Below, in pieces: positions 41,056 to 50,725 of a DNA stretch of 64,000 nt. Within the stretch, counting starts at the first letter, position 1, and every line of letters starts with the position of its first letter. The DNA comes from JAGPUQ01 sp036961295 (GTDB lineage: Bacteria; Pseudomonadota; Gammaproteobacteria; Pseudomonadales; Porticoccaceae). The translations under genes were made by a program, and so were the position numbers. The stretch is from positions 310,001-374,000 of the forward strand of contig JBALVX010000002.1 in assembly GCA_036961295.1 (NCBI GenBank), given 5' to 3'. The notes beneath the pieces were generated by a model. That model ran no database searches and was not told the origin of the DNA. It was given only the letters and a program-made list of their open reading frames with translations.

Positions 41056-43303
41056 ATTGATACTGCAATTCAACTCCGATTTCGCGTCCTTTTGCTAGAG
41101 GTCCATACACGGATATGCCCGGAACTACCGTGAATGCTGTGGTCGCTAATTCGTCGTCAAGCAAGTTTTTACCGAACAAGGTTGCCGTCCATTTGTCGTC
41201 GGCAGTAGAGTAAGCAATTCCTGCATCAAGAATATCGGCAGAGCGCAACGAGTCAGCATTAGAATCGTTCCAAAATCCAGAAGCACGATGCTTATGACTC
41301 AAACGTAGCGACATCAGGCCATTTTCAAGCGGGATGTCATAGGTAGCGCCAGCCTGCCAGCTCCAGGGCGCCAGTCGAGGTAAGTCCAGAGCCTCATCGC
41401 CACCATCAATATTGCCGTCCCGATTCAAGTCAGCCCTTACGTCATCATAGGTGCCATCGAGATAACCAGCGGACAAAGATATCAGCAAATTGTCGCCAAA
41501 CAACATTTGCAAATCCATCTCTGCACCTATCACAGTAGCATCGGCGGTATTCTGAATTTGTTGCACAATGTTACCGGAGATATTGAATATCGTTTCGCGC
41601 TGCATATCCTCAATTTCGTTATGGAACACAGCAAGATTGAGTTTTACACGACCATCATTCCATTCTGACTTCGTACCAATTTCAAAAGAGTTTTGTGTCT
41701 CTTGATTATAGGGTCCAGGCGACGCAACCGGACTGGTATTGCGTAGATTGTAGCCACCACTGCGAAAACCCTTGGTGTAAGTGAAATAAGCGTGAGAACT
41801 CTCATTGTAAAACCACTGCAAGCCAAACTTTGGTGTAAAGCTCGACCAATCATCATCATCGGTAAAATCGCTCACACAAGATGTGGACCGGATATCGCAA
41901 GGAAAGGTATTGACCACACCCCTGGCGATGTCGGCTTCTTTCTCCTCCTGGGTATAACGAGCCCCTAAGGTCAGCGATAACGAATCCGTCAGCCGGTAAT
42001 CCCCGTTGACAAACACGGCCCAAGTCTCATGGTCGATATTACCACCAAAGTTTTGCCCGTTACCACCGGGCAGATCCCTCGCCTCCACATAGCTCTGGTT
42101 TTGCGTAAAGTAGAAAGTGCCGACGGTAAGATCCAGGCGATCATCCAGAAAGGTACCCGCAAAACGCAGCTCATTACTGAACTGATCCTGATTAACAGAG
42201 CCGCCAAGGTTGAACTCAAGGAAACCACCTAACCCAGCATTTGTGCTATCGATATCTGCATCATTAGTTTGCTCGAAATCACGATAGGCAGTGATATTGG
42301 TGATCGTACCATTGCCAAAAGCCACATCGTAATTGGTTTCCCAGATAATATGATTCCAACGGGCCTTGTTGAAGCCTTCTTCATTATTATCGGTTTCGAA
42401 ATCACCTAAGGTGGGGTCTGCTAAATTTTTAGCAGTAGAACCGTCCCCTTCAAGTTCACCCCGCTCGAAGAGAAAAGTCATCTCGAGGTCTTCTGTGGGT
42501 GTCCAGGTTACGGCCGGACGAATAACATAAGTTTCGGATTCACCAAAATTATCGTTGTTAGTCGCGCGGTTATCGAAGTAGCCGTTATCATCGCGGTAAT
42601 AAATAGCAAGTTTGCCGGCGAGCACATCCGGAACCAGAGAACCTGTCACCGAATACGCATACACCTGGTCATTATCCCCAGTGACACTGGCTTTAGCTCG
42701 CATGTCAAATTCATGGCTAGGTCGGCGGGTACGCATACTTACAGCACCGCCTGTTACGTTACGGCCAAACAACAAACCCTGTGGCCCACGCAATACTTCA
42801 ACACCTTCGAGGTCGAAGGTGTCCATAATCACACCCCAGCTCATGCCGTAATACATGCCATCGACAAACACCCCAACCGTCGGATCCACCGAGGGAATCG
42901 AGCTATTGATACCCTGGCCCCGGATAGTGAAGTTCGCTGTACCTTTTGAAGTGCCCACACCATCCATAGCCACATTAGGCATTGAATAGGTTAAGTCGGT
43001 CATGCTACGTACCTGCAGGGCTTCCAATTGCTCACCGCTGTAGGCGGTCATAGCAATCGGGACTTCCTGTACTTCTTCCCCTGCGCTCTTTTTCCGAGCT
43101 GAGGTAACCACTTCTTCCATCAAAATAGCCGCCGCGCCGCGCGCTTTTGGCTTCGCGATCTCCTCTGCACTCACGGCGGTTACCGCTGCGGGAACGTCAT
43201 CCGCCGCCCACGCTATACCTGCACAGGCGAGGCCGGATATGGCAAACGCAGTTGCCGTTAATGGCTTGATGGTCTTCGCTAAGAACTTTGCTAAGGTATG
43301 CAT
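41051..43303 (-). CDS. TonB-dependent outer-membrane receptor
   Basis: This 750-residue receptor has a signal-like N terminus (TATAFAISGLACAGIAWA). The plug domain shows VQEVPIAMTAYSGEQLEALQVRSMTDLTYSMPNVAMDG, IRGQGINSSIPSVDPTVGVFVDGMYYG and VEVLRGPQGLLFGRNVTGGAVSMRTRRPSHE. A 22-strand barrel follows, ending in an aromatic residue (ELQYQY). EEVVTSARKK before the plug is the probable TonB box. The family of iron/vitamin or organic-substrate receptors is large in these bacteria, and the ligand is unknown. GGAAGGGG precedes the ATG. The TonB energising operon lies close by on the same strand. Confidence 0.93.
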   Translation of the reverse strand: MHTLAKFLAKTIKPLTATAFAISGLACAGIAWAADDVPAAVTAVSAEEIAKPKARGAAAILMEEVVTSARKKSAGEEVQEVPIAMTAYSGEQLEALQVRSMTDLTYSMPNVAMDGVGTSKGTANFTIRGQGINSSIPSVDPTVGVFVDGMYYGMSWGVIMDTFDLEGVEVLRGPQGLLFGRNVTGGAVSMRTRRPSHEFDMRAKASVTGDNDQVYAYSVTGSLVPDVLAGKLAIYYRDDNGYFDNRATNNDNFGESETYVIRPAVTWTPTEDLEMTFLFERGELEGDGSTAKNLADPTLGDFETDNNEEGFNKARWNHIIWETNYDVAFGNGTITNITAYRDFEQTNDADIDSTNAGLGGFLEFNLGGSVNQDQFSNELRFAGTFLDDRLDLTVGTFYFTQNQSYVEARDLPGGNGQNFGGNIDHETWAVFVNGDYRLTDSLSLTLGARYTQEEKEADIARGVVNTFPCDIRSTSCVSDFTDDDDWSSFTPKFGLQWFYNESSHAYFTYTKGFRSGGYNLRNTSPVASPGPYNQETQNSFEIGTKSEWNDGRVKLNLAVFHNEIEDMQRETIFNISGNIVQQIQNTADATVIGAEMDLQMLFGDNLLISLSAGYLDGTYDDVRADLNRDGNIDGGDEALDLPRLAPWSWQAGATYDIPLENGLMSLRLSHKHRASGFWNDSNADSLRSADILDAGIAYSTADDKWTATLFGKNLLDDELATTAFTVVPGISVYGPLAKGREIGVELQYQY

Positions 43304-43760
43304 ACGATTTATCCCCTTCCTACGTCTATTTATTTCGACTTGTTATTAAAAACGTTTGTTTAGTTATTATTGCTTAACTTTCTTTAATAGCCTTTACAGC
43401 TTTCCCCCACGGAAGATTAACATAGAGCATCCGCATTGGTTATAATTATTATTCCCACAATTTATGTATATTAGCTGACATTATCTCTATTTCCAAGCTA
43501 AAATAACCCCACCGAACTCATTTTTAATTTTGCTTCAGGCTAGCCCCAGACAAACGAGTAAGTCTGTACTCGATCAACATGGGTTAGATTGTTCGACTAA
43601 TGAACGACCAAGGAAGAATGCTTTGTTACTAGCACCTTGCTAATGGTTGCTAATGGCATAAAAACCACTAAAATCGACTCGGGCTCGCCCATATTCGAGC
43701 TAATGATAAAATCAGATTAACTACAATAGAACACAGCAGCTACGATAAGACAGAACAACT
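43304..43760. other. 457-bp intergenic region between the receptor gene and orphan exbD
   Basis: This AT-rich region separates two divergent genes and should contain both promoters. It holds a perfect 10-bp duplication TTGCTAATGG (43637-43656). I found no coding frame with family resemblance, no tRNA and no convincing promoter hexamer pair. Confidence 0.5.
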
Positions 43761-44168
43761 ATGGCCATTGGCAAACGTAGAATTGAAGAAGAATCGCAGA
43801 TAGACCTGACTCCGATGCTGGATGTGGTCTTTATTATGTTGATTTTCTTTATTGTCACCGCGAGTTTTATTAACGAAACCGCTATCGAAGTGCAGCGCCC
43901 GCCGACCACGGATGCGCCGCCAGATCTGGAAAACCGCAATATTGTGTTTGATGTTGGCCCCAATGGCGACATTACCCTGGGCGACCGACGTATTGATATC
44001 CGCTCGGTGCGCGCCAATGTGGAGCGGCTGCGCGCAGAGAACCCGGAAGCCAAAGTAATTATATCTTCCGACCCAAAAGCCAAGTCTGCGGTTTACATTA
44101 AAATTGCCGATCAGGCTCGCGAAGCGGGGATTTACGACATCTCTTTAGCGACCAAAGAAGAAAAATAG
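43761..44168 (+). CDS. exbD: ExbD/TolR biopolymer transport protein (orphan copy)
   Basis: This 135-residue protein has a short cytoplasmic start (MAIGKRRIEEESQID). One membrane helix, LTPMLDVVFIMLIFFIVTASFI, has the essential Asp in PMLD. A periplasmic domain ends in ADQAREAGIYDISLATKEEK. It is close to the ExbD of the TonB operon, sharing almost the entire membrane segment, but stands alone on the opposite strand beyond the operon's last gene. Many operons of this type carry two exbD genes in tandem, so it may be the second subunit separated by rearrangement. Confidence 0.93.
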   Translation: MAIGKRRIEEESQIDLTPMLDVVFIMLIFFIVTASFINETAIEVQRPPTTDAPPDLENRNIVFDVGPNGDITLGDRRIDIRSVRANVERLRAENPEAKVIISSDPKAKSAVYIKIADQAREAGIYDISLATKEEK

Positions 44169-44217
44169 TACCTTAGAAAAAACCAAACGTTCAGCGCGGA
44201 AATCTAATTGCCACTGC

Positions 44218-44329
44218 CTCTAAACACTGCCCCAAAAACGCAGCCCCTAAACCCTTGCCCTGAACACAGCTCTAAACACTGCTCTAAACGCTGCTGCTAA
44301 GCCCTTACTCTGAACACAGCCCTAAGCTT
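44218..44329 (+). repeat. Compound degenerate repeat covering the TPR gene stop codon
   Basis: The block is built from CTCTAAACNCTG and TGAACACAG elements. The 33-base arrangement TGAACACAG-CTCTAAA recurs, giving a two-level periodicity. The final CCCTAAG element contains the stop of the TPR gene (44322-44324). Confidence 0.75.
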
Positions 44330-45713
44330 TCGAACAACCCGCAATATTTGCACCCATATCCCTGAGCTGCTTACGGCGAGCACCCTCTCTATTGGCATGC
44401 TCTATCCAGCGACTCGTGTGGTTGGCACTGCGTTCACTGCGCGCCGCTTTTCCAAATGCCGTTGCGGCGTCCTGATAACAATGTAAATTCAACTGGGCAC
44501 TACCGAGCACCATATAGGTTAAGTCGCTGCGCTTAAGACCGCCCTTGTTAAGCGCATTGCGGGATGCGCGCACGGCTTTTTTATCTTCGCCAATATCCAG
44601 ATACACGCCGGCAAGTCTCGCCCAAATTGCGCCTTTGCCAGACATATTCGCGGCCTGCTCCAGAGCCGACCTGGCCTTATCTCCGTCTTGCGCCTGCTGC
44701 CAGGCCTGGCCCAAAAATTCCAAATTTTTCGCGTTCTTACTAATAACTCCGCCTTTCATACCTTTATCTACCACGCGGGCTGCCAAAAACGGCGCGTCGG
44801 CCCCCATAAACAGATAAGCCATACTCAGTAATTCGCGCTCTTTGCTCATATTGCCTACGAGATAGCCCAATTCGTTTGCCACCAACTGATTCACATCCTG
44901 GTTTAACTCGCCGTACATGCCGCCGAGTTGCCGCCAATAACTGAATTTAGGGTAGTGCTTGATCAATTTTTTGAGCACGCGGACAACACTTTTATAATTT
45001 TGCTTATCGTAGTACAGCACCCGCTGCAGACCCCACCAGTTTTCTTTGGGTAGCTTGCCTTTGTTGGTCCATTCGGCAATACCTTCGTTGACCAGACGCA
45101 AGGCGTCATTTTTGCGATTCAACTGGTAATAGGCTTGCGCCAACAAAACTTTGGCGTCGGGACCGACCACCGCCGACTGTTTCATCCAGGTTTCCAGATA
45201 GCGCGCGGCGTTGCCATAATTTTCGGTAGCAAAATACAGTTGCGCAATTGAATAGTAGACGCTGGTTTTCATGCGCTCGTCGGTGCCGGGCTCGTCGAGC
45301 ACCTTTTTATAATTGCTGATCGCCCCGTTCAGGTTATCACTCGAGTAGTGGGCGTAGGCCAGGAAATTCCATACCTGAGATTTTTCGTAACTAGAGGTAC
45401 AAAGGCTGCTCAAAGATGCTTTTAACGAGGACTTGGCCTGCGACCAACGCTCGGCTTCTAACTCCACCTGAATCTGTTCGAGTTTTTTACCGCACTTTTG
45501 GCTCACCGCCGCAGTTTTTTTGGTTTTGGTGTTTTCGTATTTACGCTCTTCGGCTTCAGCAGCCTGCGCGATATTCCACAAGGGCCCAGCAGACAGACCA
45601 ATGCGATCGCCAGCAACTTGTATCGCCGCCAATAACACCGCGACGACCGCTATTCGCCCACGGATGCTTGAGCGAAACGGATGAGGCATTTTAAATCGCA
45701 GTGTTTGATTCAC
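44322..45713 (-). CDS. TPR-repeat protein of the TonB2-type operon
   Basis: This 463-residue protein has a probable signal anchor (GRIAVVAVLLAAIQVAGDRI) and TPR-like helices throughout, for example VWNFLAYAHYSSDNLNGAISNYKKVLDEPG and AQAYYQLNRKNDALRLVNEGI. Proteins of this kind close TtpC-type TonB operons in Vibrio and Pseudomonas relatives and probably scaffold the complex in the periplasm. GAGAGA lies before the GTG start. It is 25 bases downstream of tonB. The precise role is not known. Confidence 0.85.
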   Translation of the reverse strand: MNQTLRFKMPHPFRSSIRGRIAVVAVLLAAIQVAGDRIGLSAGPLWNIAQAAEAEERKYENTKTKKTAAVSQKCGKKLEQIQVELEAERWSQAKSSLKASLSSLCTSSYEKSQVWNFLAYAHYSSDNLNGAISNYKKVLDEPGTDERMKTSVYYSIAQLYFATENYGNAARYLETWMKQSAVVGPDAKVLLAQAYYQLNRKNDALRLVNEGIAEWTNKGKLPKENWWGLQRVLYYDKQNYKSVVRVLKKLIKHYPKFSYWRQLGGMYGELNQDVNQLVANELGYLVGNMSKERELLSMAYLFMGADAPFLAARVVDKGMKGGVISKNAKNLEFLGQAWQQAQDGDKARSALEQAANMSGKGAIWARLAGVYLDIGEDKKAVRASRNALNKGGLKRSDLTYMVLGSAQLNLHCYQDAATAFGKAARSERSANHTSRWIEHANREGARRKQLRDMGANIAGCSKA

Positions 45714-45738
45714 TAAAGTCTCTCGCCTGGCGTTCTCA

Positions 45739-46365
45739 TTAATTTTCTATCTGAAACGAAAACTTATACATCACACCCGACACTTCCTCGGGCTTACCAT
45801 CGACTACTCGGGGGTTATATTTTAATTTCAACGCCGCTTTTAACGCCGCCCTGCCGAAACCATAATTAGCAGGATGCTCTTCCACCAGTATCGGATCGCG
45901 AACACCACCGGCAGTAGTAATAATGACCTGGATTACCGCATAACCTTCCTTGCCCCGCGACAGGGCACGGCGAGGATAGATCGGCTGAGGTACGTACAGC
46001 GGGATGTAATCAGTATCCCGCGCAAAGCCACCGCCCAGACCTATATTAAGGGTAGAACTTAAATCCGGCGCGGCGATGCTCACCGCATCTAAATCTACCT
46101 GGATATCGACATTCTGTTCGGGCAAGGGTGGTGGCGGTTTATCGGGCTCGTCCGGTTTGTCCGGCTTCACTTCTTTAATGTTTTCGCTAAGCTTTCTATC
46201 GGGCTGCCAAATATCGGCAATTTTCCGGGCGGACTTTTCGTCCAGCTCACTCTCGTTATTGAGAATCAGCAAGTACATTAATACCACCAGGAAAAAAGCG
46301 ACGATCACGCCAATAATAGCGGCGCCTGTCAGCCTTAGGGTTTTATTTGCCACCGCGCTACTCAT
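45739..46365 (-). CDS. tonB: TonB-like energy transducer
   Basis: This 208-residue protein has an N-terminal anchor (AAIIGVIVAFFLVVLMYLLIL), a proline-rich spacer (KPDKPDEPDKPPPPLPEQN) and a C-terminal TonB domain with YPRRALSRGKEGYAVIQVIITTAGGVRDPILVEEHP and AALKLKYNPRV. It transfers proton-motive energy to outer-membrane receptors. The short length is typical of TonB2. The ATG overlaps the exbD stop by eight bases. Confidence 0.93.
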   Translation of the reverse strand: MSSAVANKTLRLTGAAIIGVIVAFFLVVLMYLLILNNESELDEKSARKIADIWQPDRKLSENIKEVKPDKPDEPDKPPPPLPEQNVDIQVDLDAVSIAAPDLSSTLNIGLGGGFARDTDYIPLYVPQPIYPRRALSRGKEGYAVIQVIITTAGGVRDPILVEEHPANYGFGRAALKAALKLKYNPRVVDGKPEEVSGVMYKFSFQIEN

Positions 46366-46759
46366 TCAGGGTCGATACCGAAATATCAGCAATACCAACT
46401 TCTTTGGCCGCATCGGCGACCAGGGCAATTTTTTCTACGTCCGCTTCACCATCAACCTGTATCACCAGGCCGCCCTTTGGACTTTCGTTATACAGCCTCA
46501 CCAGTTGTAATTTAACCAGGCTTTCTTTAATTAAATTTTTATCAATCCAGATTTCGTTATTAGCATTAATGCCCACCAAAATTCCGGGTTTTTTCTCATA
46601 GGCAGTGACGGTGGGCGTTTTATCTACTTCAATTCCAGGAGTCTTAATAAAGGATGCGGTAACAATAAAAAAGATGAGCATAATGAAGACCACATCCAAC
46701 ATCGGCGTGAGATCTAAAGCCTGCCCCTGATCTTCGTTTCTTCTACTAATGTCTCGCAT
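46358..46759 (-). CDS. exbD: ExbD biopolymer transport protein (TonB2 operon)
   Basis: This 133-residue ExbD has one membrane helix, LTPMLDVVFIMLIFFIVTASFI, with the proton-carrying Asp. Its periplasmic part differs from the orphan copy after the helix (KTPGIEVDKTPTVTAYEKKPG). It works with ExbB in the inner membrane. Tight packing with exbB upstream and tonB downstream shows a single operon. Confidence 0.95.
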   Translation of the reverse strand: MRDISRRNEDQGQALDLTPMLDVVFIMLIFFIVTASFIKTPGIEVDKTPTVTAYEKKPGILVGINANNEIWIDKNLIKESLVKLQLVRLYNESPKGGLVIQVDGEADVEKIALVADAAKEVGIADISVSTLNE

Positions 46760-46820
46760 AAATACAACCGCGCCTTACTATTATCTATTGTCGATAAAAC
46801 TTTTACAGTCAACCCTTGCG

Positions 46821-47345
46821 TTAATCCAGGTTCAAATTATCTTCCAGCAATTGTTTCTCGGTTTTCGCCAATTTTTCTAGATAGGTAAAACCAAATACGC
46901 CGGAGAGCGCCGTCACCATTCCCGCCATGGTCGGTATGGTCGCCATCGAGACCCCACTGGACATCGCCTTGGCATCACCGCCACCAGTCAGGGCCATCAC
47001 CTCAAACACTCGGATCATTCCGGTTACGGTGCCCAGCAAACCGAACAGGGGAGCAAGAGCAATCAGGGTTTTAATTAATGGCAAATACTGGTCGATCTGC
47101 ATGCTGACCTGCGAAATTAATTTCTGCCTAATCTGGTGAGCACGTTTGGATTTCCGTTCAGCGCGCCCGTCCCAGTCTTTCAGGATATGGGCCATCTCTT
47201 TCTTCAAGCCGGTTTTGTAATACCACGCCCGCTCAACGAGAAGGGCCCACATCACCACGGCCAGGCCAAATAAAAACCACAAAACCGTGCCGCCGAGATC
47301 CATAAAATCCCAGACCCCTTCCCACATGTCCTGCAGCAGATACAT
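46821..47345 (-). CDS. exbB: ExbB proton-channel protein (MotA/TolQ/ExbB family)
   Basis: This 174-residue ExbB2-type protein is shorter than E. coli ExbB. Three membrane segments are visible: GGTVLWFLFGLAVVMWALLVERAWYY, LIALAPLFGLLGTVTGMIRVFEVM and MATIPTMAGMVTALSGVFGFTY. GLLGTVTGM is the family's signature. It lies three bases from the larger TtpC-like gene. Confidence 0.95.
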   Translation of the reverse strand: MYLLQDMWEGVWDFMDLGGTVLWFLFGLAVVMWALLVERAWYYKTGLKKEMAHILKDWDGRAERKSKRAHQIRQKLISQVSMQIDQYLPLIKTLIALAPLFGLLGTVTGMIRVFEVMALTGGGDAKAMSSGVSMATIPTMAGMVTALSGVFGFTYLEKLAKTEKQLLEDNLNLD

Positions 47346-47347
47346 AC

Positions 47348-48724
47348 TTAAGAGCGCTCCGCCTTTTCAGCAACGATGCCGACACTTTGCTCTTCCATAA
47401 TATGCAGAATTCTTTGCGCGTAACCGTTTACCCAGGTGTGCATTAATACCGTGGGGATGGCGACCACCAAACCCAGTACCGTCGTTACCAGTGCCTGGGA
47501 AATACCACCCGCCATCATTTTAGGATCGCCGGCACCAAATACGGTGATTTGCTGGAACACCACAATCATCCCGGTCACCGTACCCAACAAACCACCCAGG
47601 GGGGCTACCATGGCAATGATTTTTAATAAATTAACACCGAATTCAATTTTCGGCCGCTCCTTGAGAATCGCTTCGTGGAGTTTAAGCTCCATGGATTCTG
47701 CATTGAGCCCGGCATTTTGTTCCGCCACCAACAACACTCGACCCAAGGGATTATTATCGTTGGCCTGATCGGCTTTAAGCTGCGCACTCATTTTCCGGGA
47801 AATTCCTGACAGCACGATAAAGCGCCACAGGGCCAATAAAATTGCCACCACCCCGACCGCGGAAATAATGTAGCCAATCTCCTTACCCTGATGCCACTTC
47901 TCCATCAGCGTCGGCGTATCAATCAGTGCTTTCAATAAACCGCCGCCACTGGGGCCAGTAGGATCGATACCGGTGCGCACAAAACCTTCACTCGACGACT
48001 GTAGATTTTTTGCCGCTTTGACAATGGAACCACCTGGCTGACGCGGCAATTCGGACAACACACCCCCGGTAGGTTCGTACATTAAATAATTGCCGTCGGC
48101 GATTAGGTTAAAGCTGCCAATACGGACTACTTCCCGAGCACTTTTTTCGCCACTGGCGCTAATCACTTCGGAGGGGAAGCGCACCACCTTGCCCGATTCC
48201 ATCATCTCGCGATGAATTTCGAACCACAGGCCCTCGATCTCTGCCAATTTCGGCAACCTGGTGTTGCTGCTCATTTTATCGATCAGTTCTTGCAACTGTT
48301 CGGTGCGACCGGGGAACTGGGCGCTAACAATAGATTGCTCCATCGTTGCAACCGCATCGCCCGCCGTAGAAGTTAGATGTCCGAATAACTCTTTGAGAGT
48401 GCCCAGGCGCCGCTGCAATAATTTATTTTGTTCTTCCAGGCTGATTTCATTATCGGCAAAAGTTTTTTCAAGTTGCTCGCTTTTGCGTTCCTGAGCAGAT
48501 TTTTCAGCTTTCGCGCTGCTTAACAAGCTCTGCTGTTCACTTTTAGCGCCGACAAATTCCTGTTCGCGCTGCTTATGTTCTTTTGATTCATTGATTTTTG
48601 CGCTTTTTACCAGGCGCAACAAGGCGTCCACCGAAGCGGCCTGCTCGGCGGCGTAACTAGCCCCCGCTATCATCACGCTAGCGGCAATTAATATCTTTAG
48701 ACTACGCTGCATAGAGTTTCTCAT
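47348..48724 (-). CDS. TtpC-like MotA/TolQ/ExbB protein with periplasmic coiled coil
   Basis: This 458-residue protein has a signal peptide (ILIAASVMIAGASYAAEQA) and a long coiled-coil/periplasmic part (about 35-270, rich in Lys, Glu and Gln). A membrane helix, IGYIISAVGVVAILLALWRFIVL, and a C-terminal MotA/ExbB domain with LGGLLGTVTGMIVVFQQI follow. This layout is that of TtpC, the fourth component of Vibrio TonB2 systems. The ATG overlaps the DUF3450 stop as ATGA. It is needed in Vibrio for siderophore uptake; the same role here is inferred. Confidence 0.9.
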   Translation of the reverse strand: MRNSMQRSLKILIAASVMIAGASYAAEQAASVDALLRLVKSAKINESKEHKQREQEFVGAKSEQQSLLSSAKAEKSAQERKSEQLEKTFADNEISLEEQNKLLQRRLGTLKELFGHLTSTAGDAVATMEQSIVSAQFPGRTEQLQELIDKMSSNTRLPKLAEIEGLWFEIHREMMESGKVVRFPSEVISASGEKSAREVVRIGSFNLIADGNYLMYEPTGGVLSELPRQPGGSIVKAAKNLQSSSEGFVRTGIDPTGPSGGGLLKALIDTPTLMEKWHQGKEIGYIISAVGVVAILLALWRFIVLSGISRKMSAQLKADQANDNNPLGRVLLVAEQNAGLNAESMELKLHEAILKERPKIEFGVNLLKIIAMVAPLGGLLGTVTGMIVVFQQITVFGAGDPKMMAGGISQALVTTVLGLVVAIPTVLMHTWVNGYAQRILHIMEEQSVGIVAEKAERS

Positions 48725-49503
48725 TGCACCGCCTCCGGAGCCGGAATCGGCAGCTTAAGTATATCGATCGCCGCTTGTTTTTTAGCAATGCGGATACCCT
48801 TGGCGGTCGCGGAACGATATTCTCCGGAACTTATCGGCTGCCATTTACCGGCGCTGGAATCCCATACGCCTGTCTGATTTTGGTCTGAGGTTTGATAGAG
48901 TAAAGCGACCCGGCCAACGCGTAAAAACGTTACCTGCCGCTCCTGGCCATCGATGGGCAACAAGCCACTGTATTCGCTAATGGTGCTGCCGTATTCGGAT
49001 TCAAAATTGTACAGCTCTAATACCTGGCGGAATTTTTCTGCCGAACTAAACCGGGAAGCGTCGAGGTTGGCCCGCACCTGAGTGATGCTGTCTAATCGTA
49101 CTTCACGATTAAACGGTAAATCCAGATTGACGTATTGCTCCAGTGCGTCGAGCATTTTGATCGACAGGGGCATAATTTGCCGCTCGATAATCGTCGCGTT
49201 CTCGATCGACTCGGTAATATCGGTCATCGTGGTTTGCTGATTTTCTATTTGTTTTTCCAGCTGGGCGTTGTATACCCGCAAGCCTTCAATTTCTTTATTG
49301 ACGACGCGAAAGTCCTGCAGGATGTCGTAGGTTTGATCGGCTAATTTATCGATGCGCTTCTGGGAATTTTGCGCCGCCGCGGTTTTGTCTGCACCTGCTC
49401 GCAATACCGTATCGACATCCGCTGCCGAAACATTCACCGCTATAAAAATCATGGCCGTAAAAACCGTAGCCGCAAAACCCAAACCGGATAAAAAGTGTTT
49501 CAT
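48721..49503 (-). CDS. DUF3450 periplasmic protein of the TonB2 operon
   Basis: This 260-residue protein has a signal peptide (MKHFLSGLGFAATVFTAMIFIAVNVSA) and a coiled-coil DUF3450 body: DKTAAAQNSQKRIDKLADQTYDILQDFRVVNKEIEGLRVYNAQLEKQI. The C-terminal globular part has RVGRVALLYQTSDQNQTGVWD. It is the usual first gene of TtpC-ExbB-ExbD-TonB operons. I start at ATG 49503, with GAGG nine bases before it, rather than the longer frame to 49551. The function is unknown. Confidence 0.88.
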   Translation of the reverse strand: MKHFLSGLGFAATVFTAMIFIAVNVSAADVDTVLRAGADKTAAAQNSQKRIDKLADQTYDILQDFRVVNKEIEGLRVYNAQLEKQIENQQTTMTDITESIENATIIERQIMPLSIKMLDALEQYVNLDLPFNREVRLDSITQVRANLDASRFSSAEKFRQVLELYNFESEYGSTISEYSGLLPIDGQERQVTFLRVGRVALLYQTSDQNQTGVWDSSAGKWQPISSGEYRSATAKGIRIAKKQAAIDILKLPIPAPEAVQ

Positions 49504-49941
49504 ACCTAACCTCGTTATGTTGATGCGGGAAATAATCAGGCGACAAATCACCTACCGCAAACTTTTACCACCCTGTCAACGCGCCTGTTAATAAATTTAT
49601 ACCGCGTTTCACAGTACCGACAACTACCGGCTTTAAGCCCTATCTATTATTTGTTCTAGCAGGTCTAAATACCTTCCTACATACCTTCCTACATAGCTAC
49701 GCGAAACTCACACACTCATTCTTAACTTATTGTTCTGATAATCGTATTAATTTGCGAGCTTAAGCCAAATCGATCAACCTGCTTAGGAGCCTACCAATAC
49801 CCACTGGCAACCGCCATTAAAAATTAAGGCACTCATTCAACCTGAGCAGGCGCAAAAAAGTATCACAAGGTGTTGACCAATACTAGGCTTTCTTCGACAT
49901 TCCTGCGCCGCCTTCGTTTATCGTCACCCAGCAAGCCTAGA
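49504..49941. other. 438-bp intergenic region between folA and the DUF3450 operon
   Basis: This region precedes the minus-strand TonB2 operon and follows the folA stop. It contains a perfect 12-bp duplication (ATACCTTCCTAC at 49669-49680 and 49681-49692) and a partial third copy. I found no RNA gene, reading frame or clear Fur box. Confidence 0.5.
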
Positions 49942-50460
49942 TCAGCGCCCCGTGTGCAACACTTTATCCAGAACTCTAAAACTGTAGTCGGGCATGTCCC
50001 CTGCGGATGCTACGCTGCGAACCACGCGCTCGCCCCAATTTGGGGCATCGAGCTCCGGGAAAAACGCGTCACCTTCGATATCCACATTAACCTTAGTCAT
50101 ATAAATTCGATCTGCCAAGTTTATCGACTGTCGGTAAATTTGCTCGCCGCCAATCACCATGACTTCATCCATCTCGCTCGCAGCCGCCAGCCTTGTCGCT
50201 AGTTGCAGCGCTGCCTCAATGGAGTGACACACCTCAACTCCGGGAGAATGCCAATGCTGGTCTGAGGTGATAACAATATTACCCCGTCCCGGGAGTGGCC
50301 GCCCAATGGACTCAAAGGTCTTGCGGCCCATCACGATCGGCTTGCCCATCGTTACGCTTTTAAAATACTTAAGGTCTTCCGACAGGTGCCATGGCAACTG
50401 GTTTTTCACGCCAATCACGCCATTGTTGGATACCGCTACTATTAAGGACACTGTGACCAT
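49942..50460 (-). CDS. folA: Dihydrofolate reductase
   Basis: This 172-residue DHFR has VSLIVAVSNNGVIGVKNQLPWHLSEDLKYFKSVTMGKPIVMGRKTFESIGRPLPGRGNIVIT and EVMVIGGEQIYRQSI, covering substrate, NADPH and trimethoprim contacts. It regenerates tetrahydrofolate. The ATG at 50460 is preferred because AGGAAA stands eight bases upstream. A frame from a TTG at 50520 would add 20 residues, most coded by degenerate 12-bp repeats (SSNVSTNAGN). The thyA gene is nearby, as is common. Confidence 0.95.
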   Translation of the reverse strand: MVTVSLIVAVSNNGVIGVKNQLPWHLSEDLKYFKSVTMGKPIVMGRKTFESIGRPLPGRGNIVITSDQHWHSPGVEVCHSIEAALQLATRLAAASEMDEVMVIGGEQIYRQSINLADRIYMTKVNVDIEGDAFFPELDAPNWGERVVRSVASAGDMPDYSFRVLDKVLHTGR

Positions 50461-50510
50461 AGATGAATTTCCTGCGTTTGTGCTTACGTTTGAACTTACC
50501 TTCGAATTTA
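50461..50510 (+). repeat. Degenerate 12-bp repeat in the folA leader
   Basis: On the minus strand GTAAGTTCAAAC, GTAAGCACAAAC and GCAGGAAATTCA stand head to tail just before the folA ATG. The last unit supplies the AGGAAA ribosome site, so duplication here may have built the translation signal. Confidence 0.55.
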
Positions 50511-50725
50511 GTACCGCCAAAATTTTAGTACTGTAAAGACCGACATTGTAAAGAAAGGAGGGGGAAGCCGGCCACTTAATACTTACCAGCGCCTTCTTGC
50601 CTTCTAGTACTCGCCAACCAACTAGCCAACCAGTACTAGTCAGTCACGACAATCGTTAGCGCTACCGCGTCCAAGGTAAGTATTATCGCTCGCATGTTAT
50701 AAATTTTTATAGAGATTTCAACTAG

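Noticed and set aside
41051..49503. Siderophore uptake locus with assignable ligand and Fur regulation.
   Set aside because: No siderophore gene is present and I could not identify a convincing Fur box, so the ligand stays unassigned.
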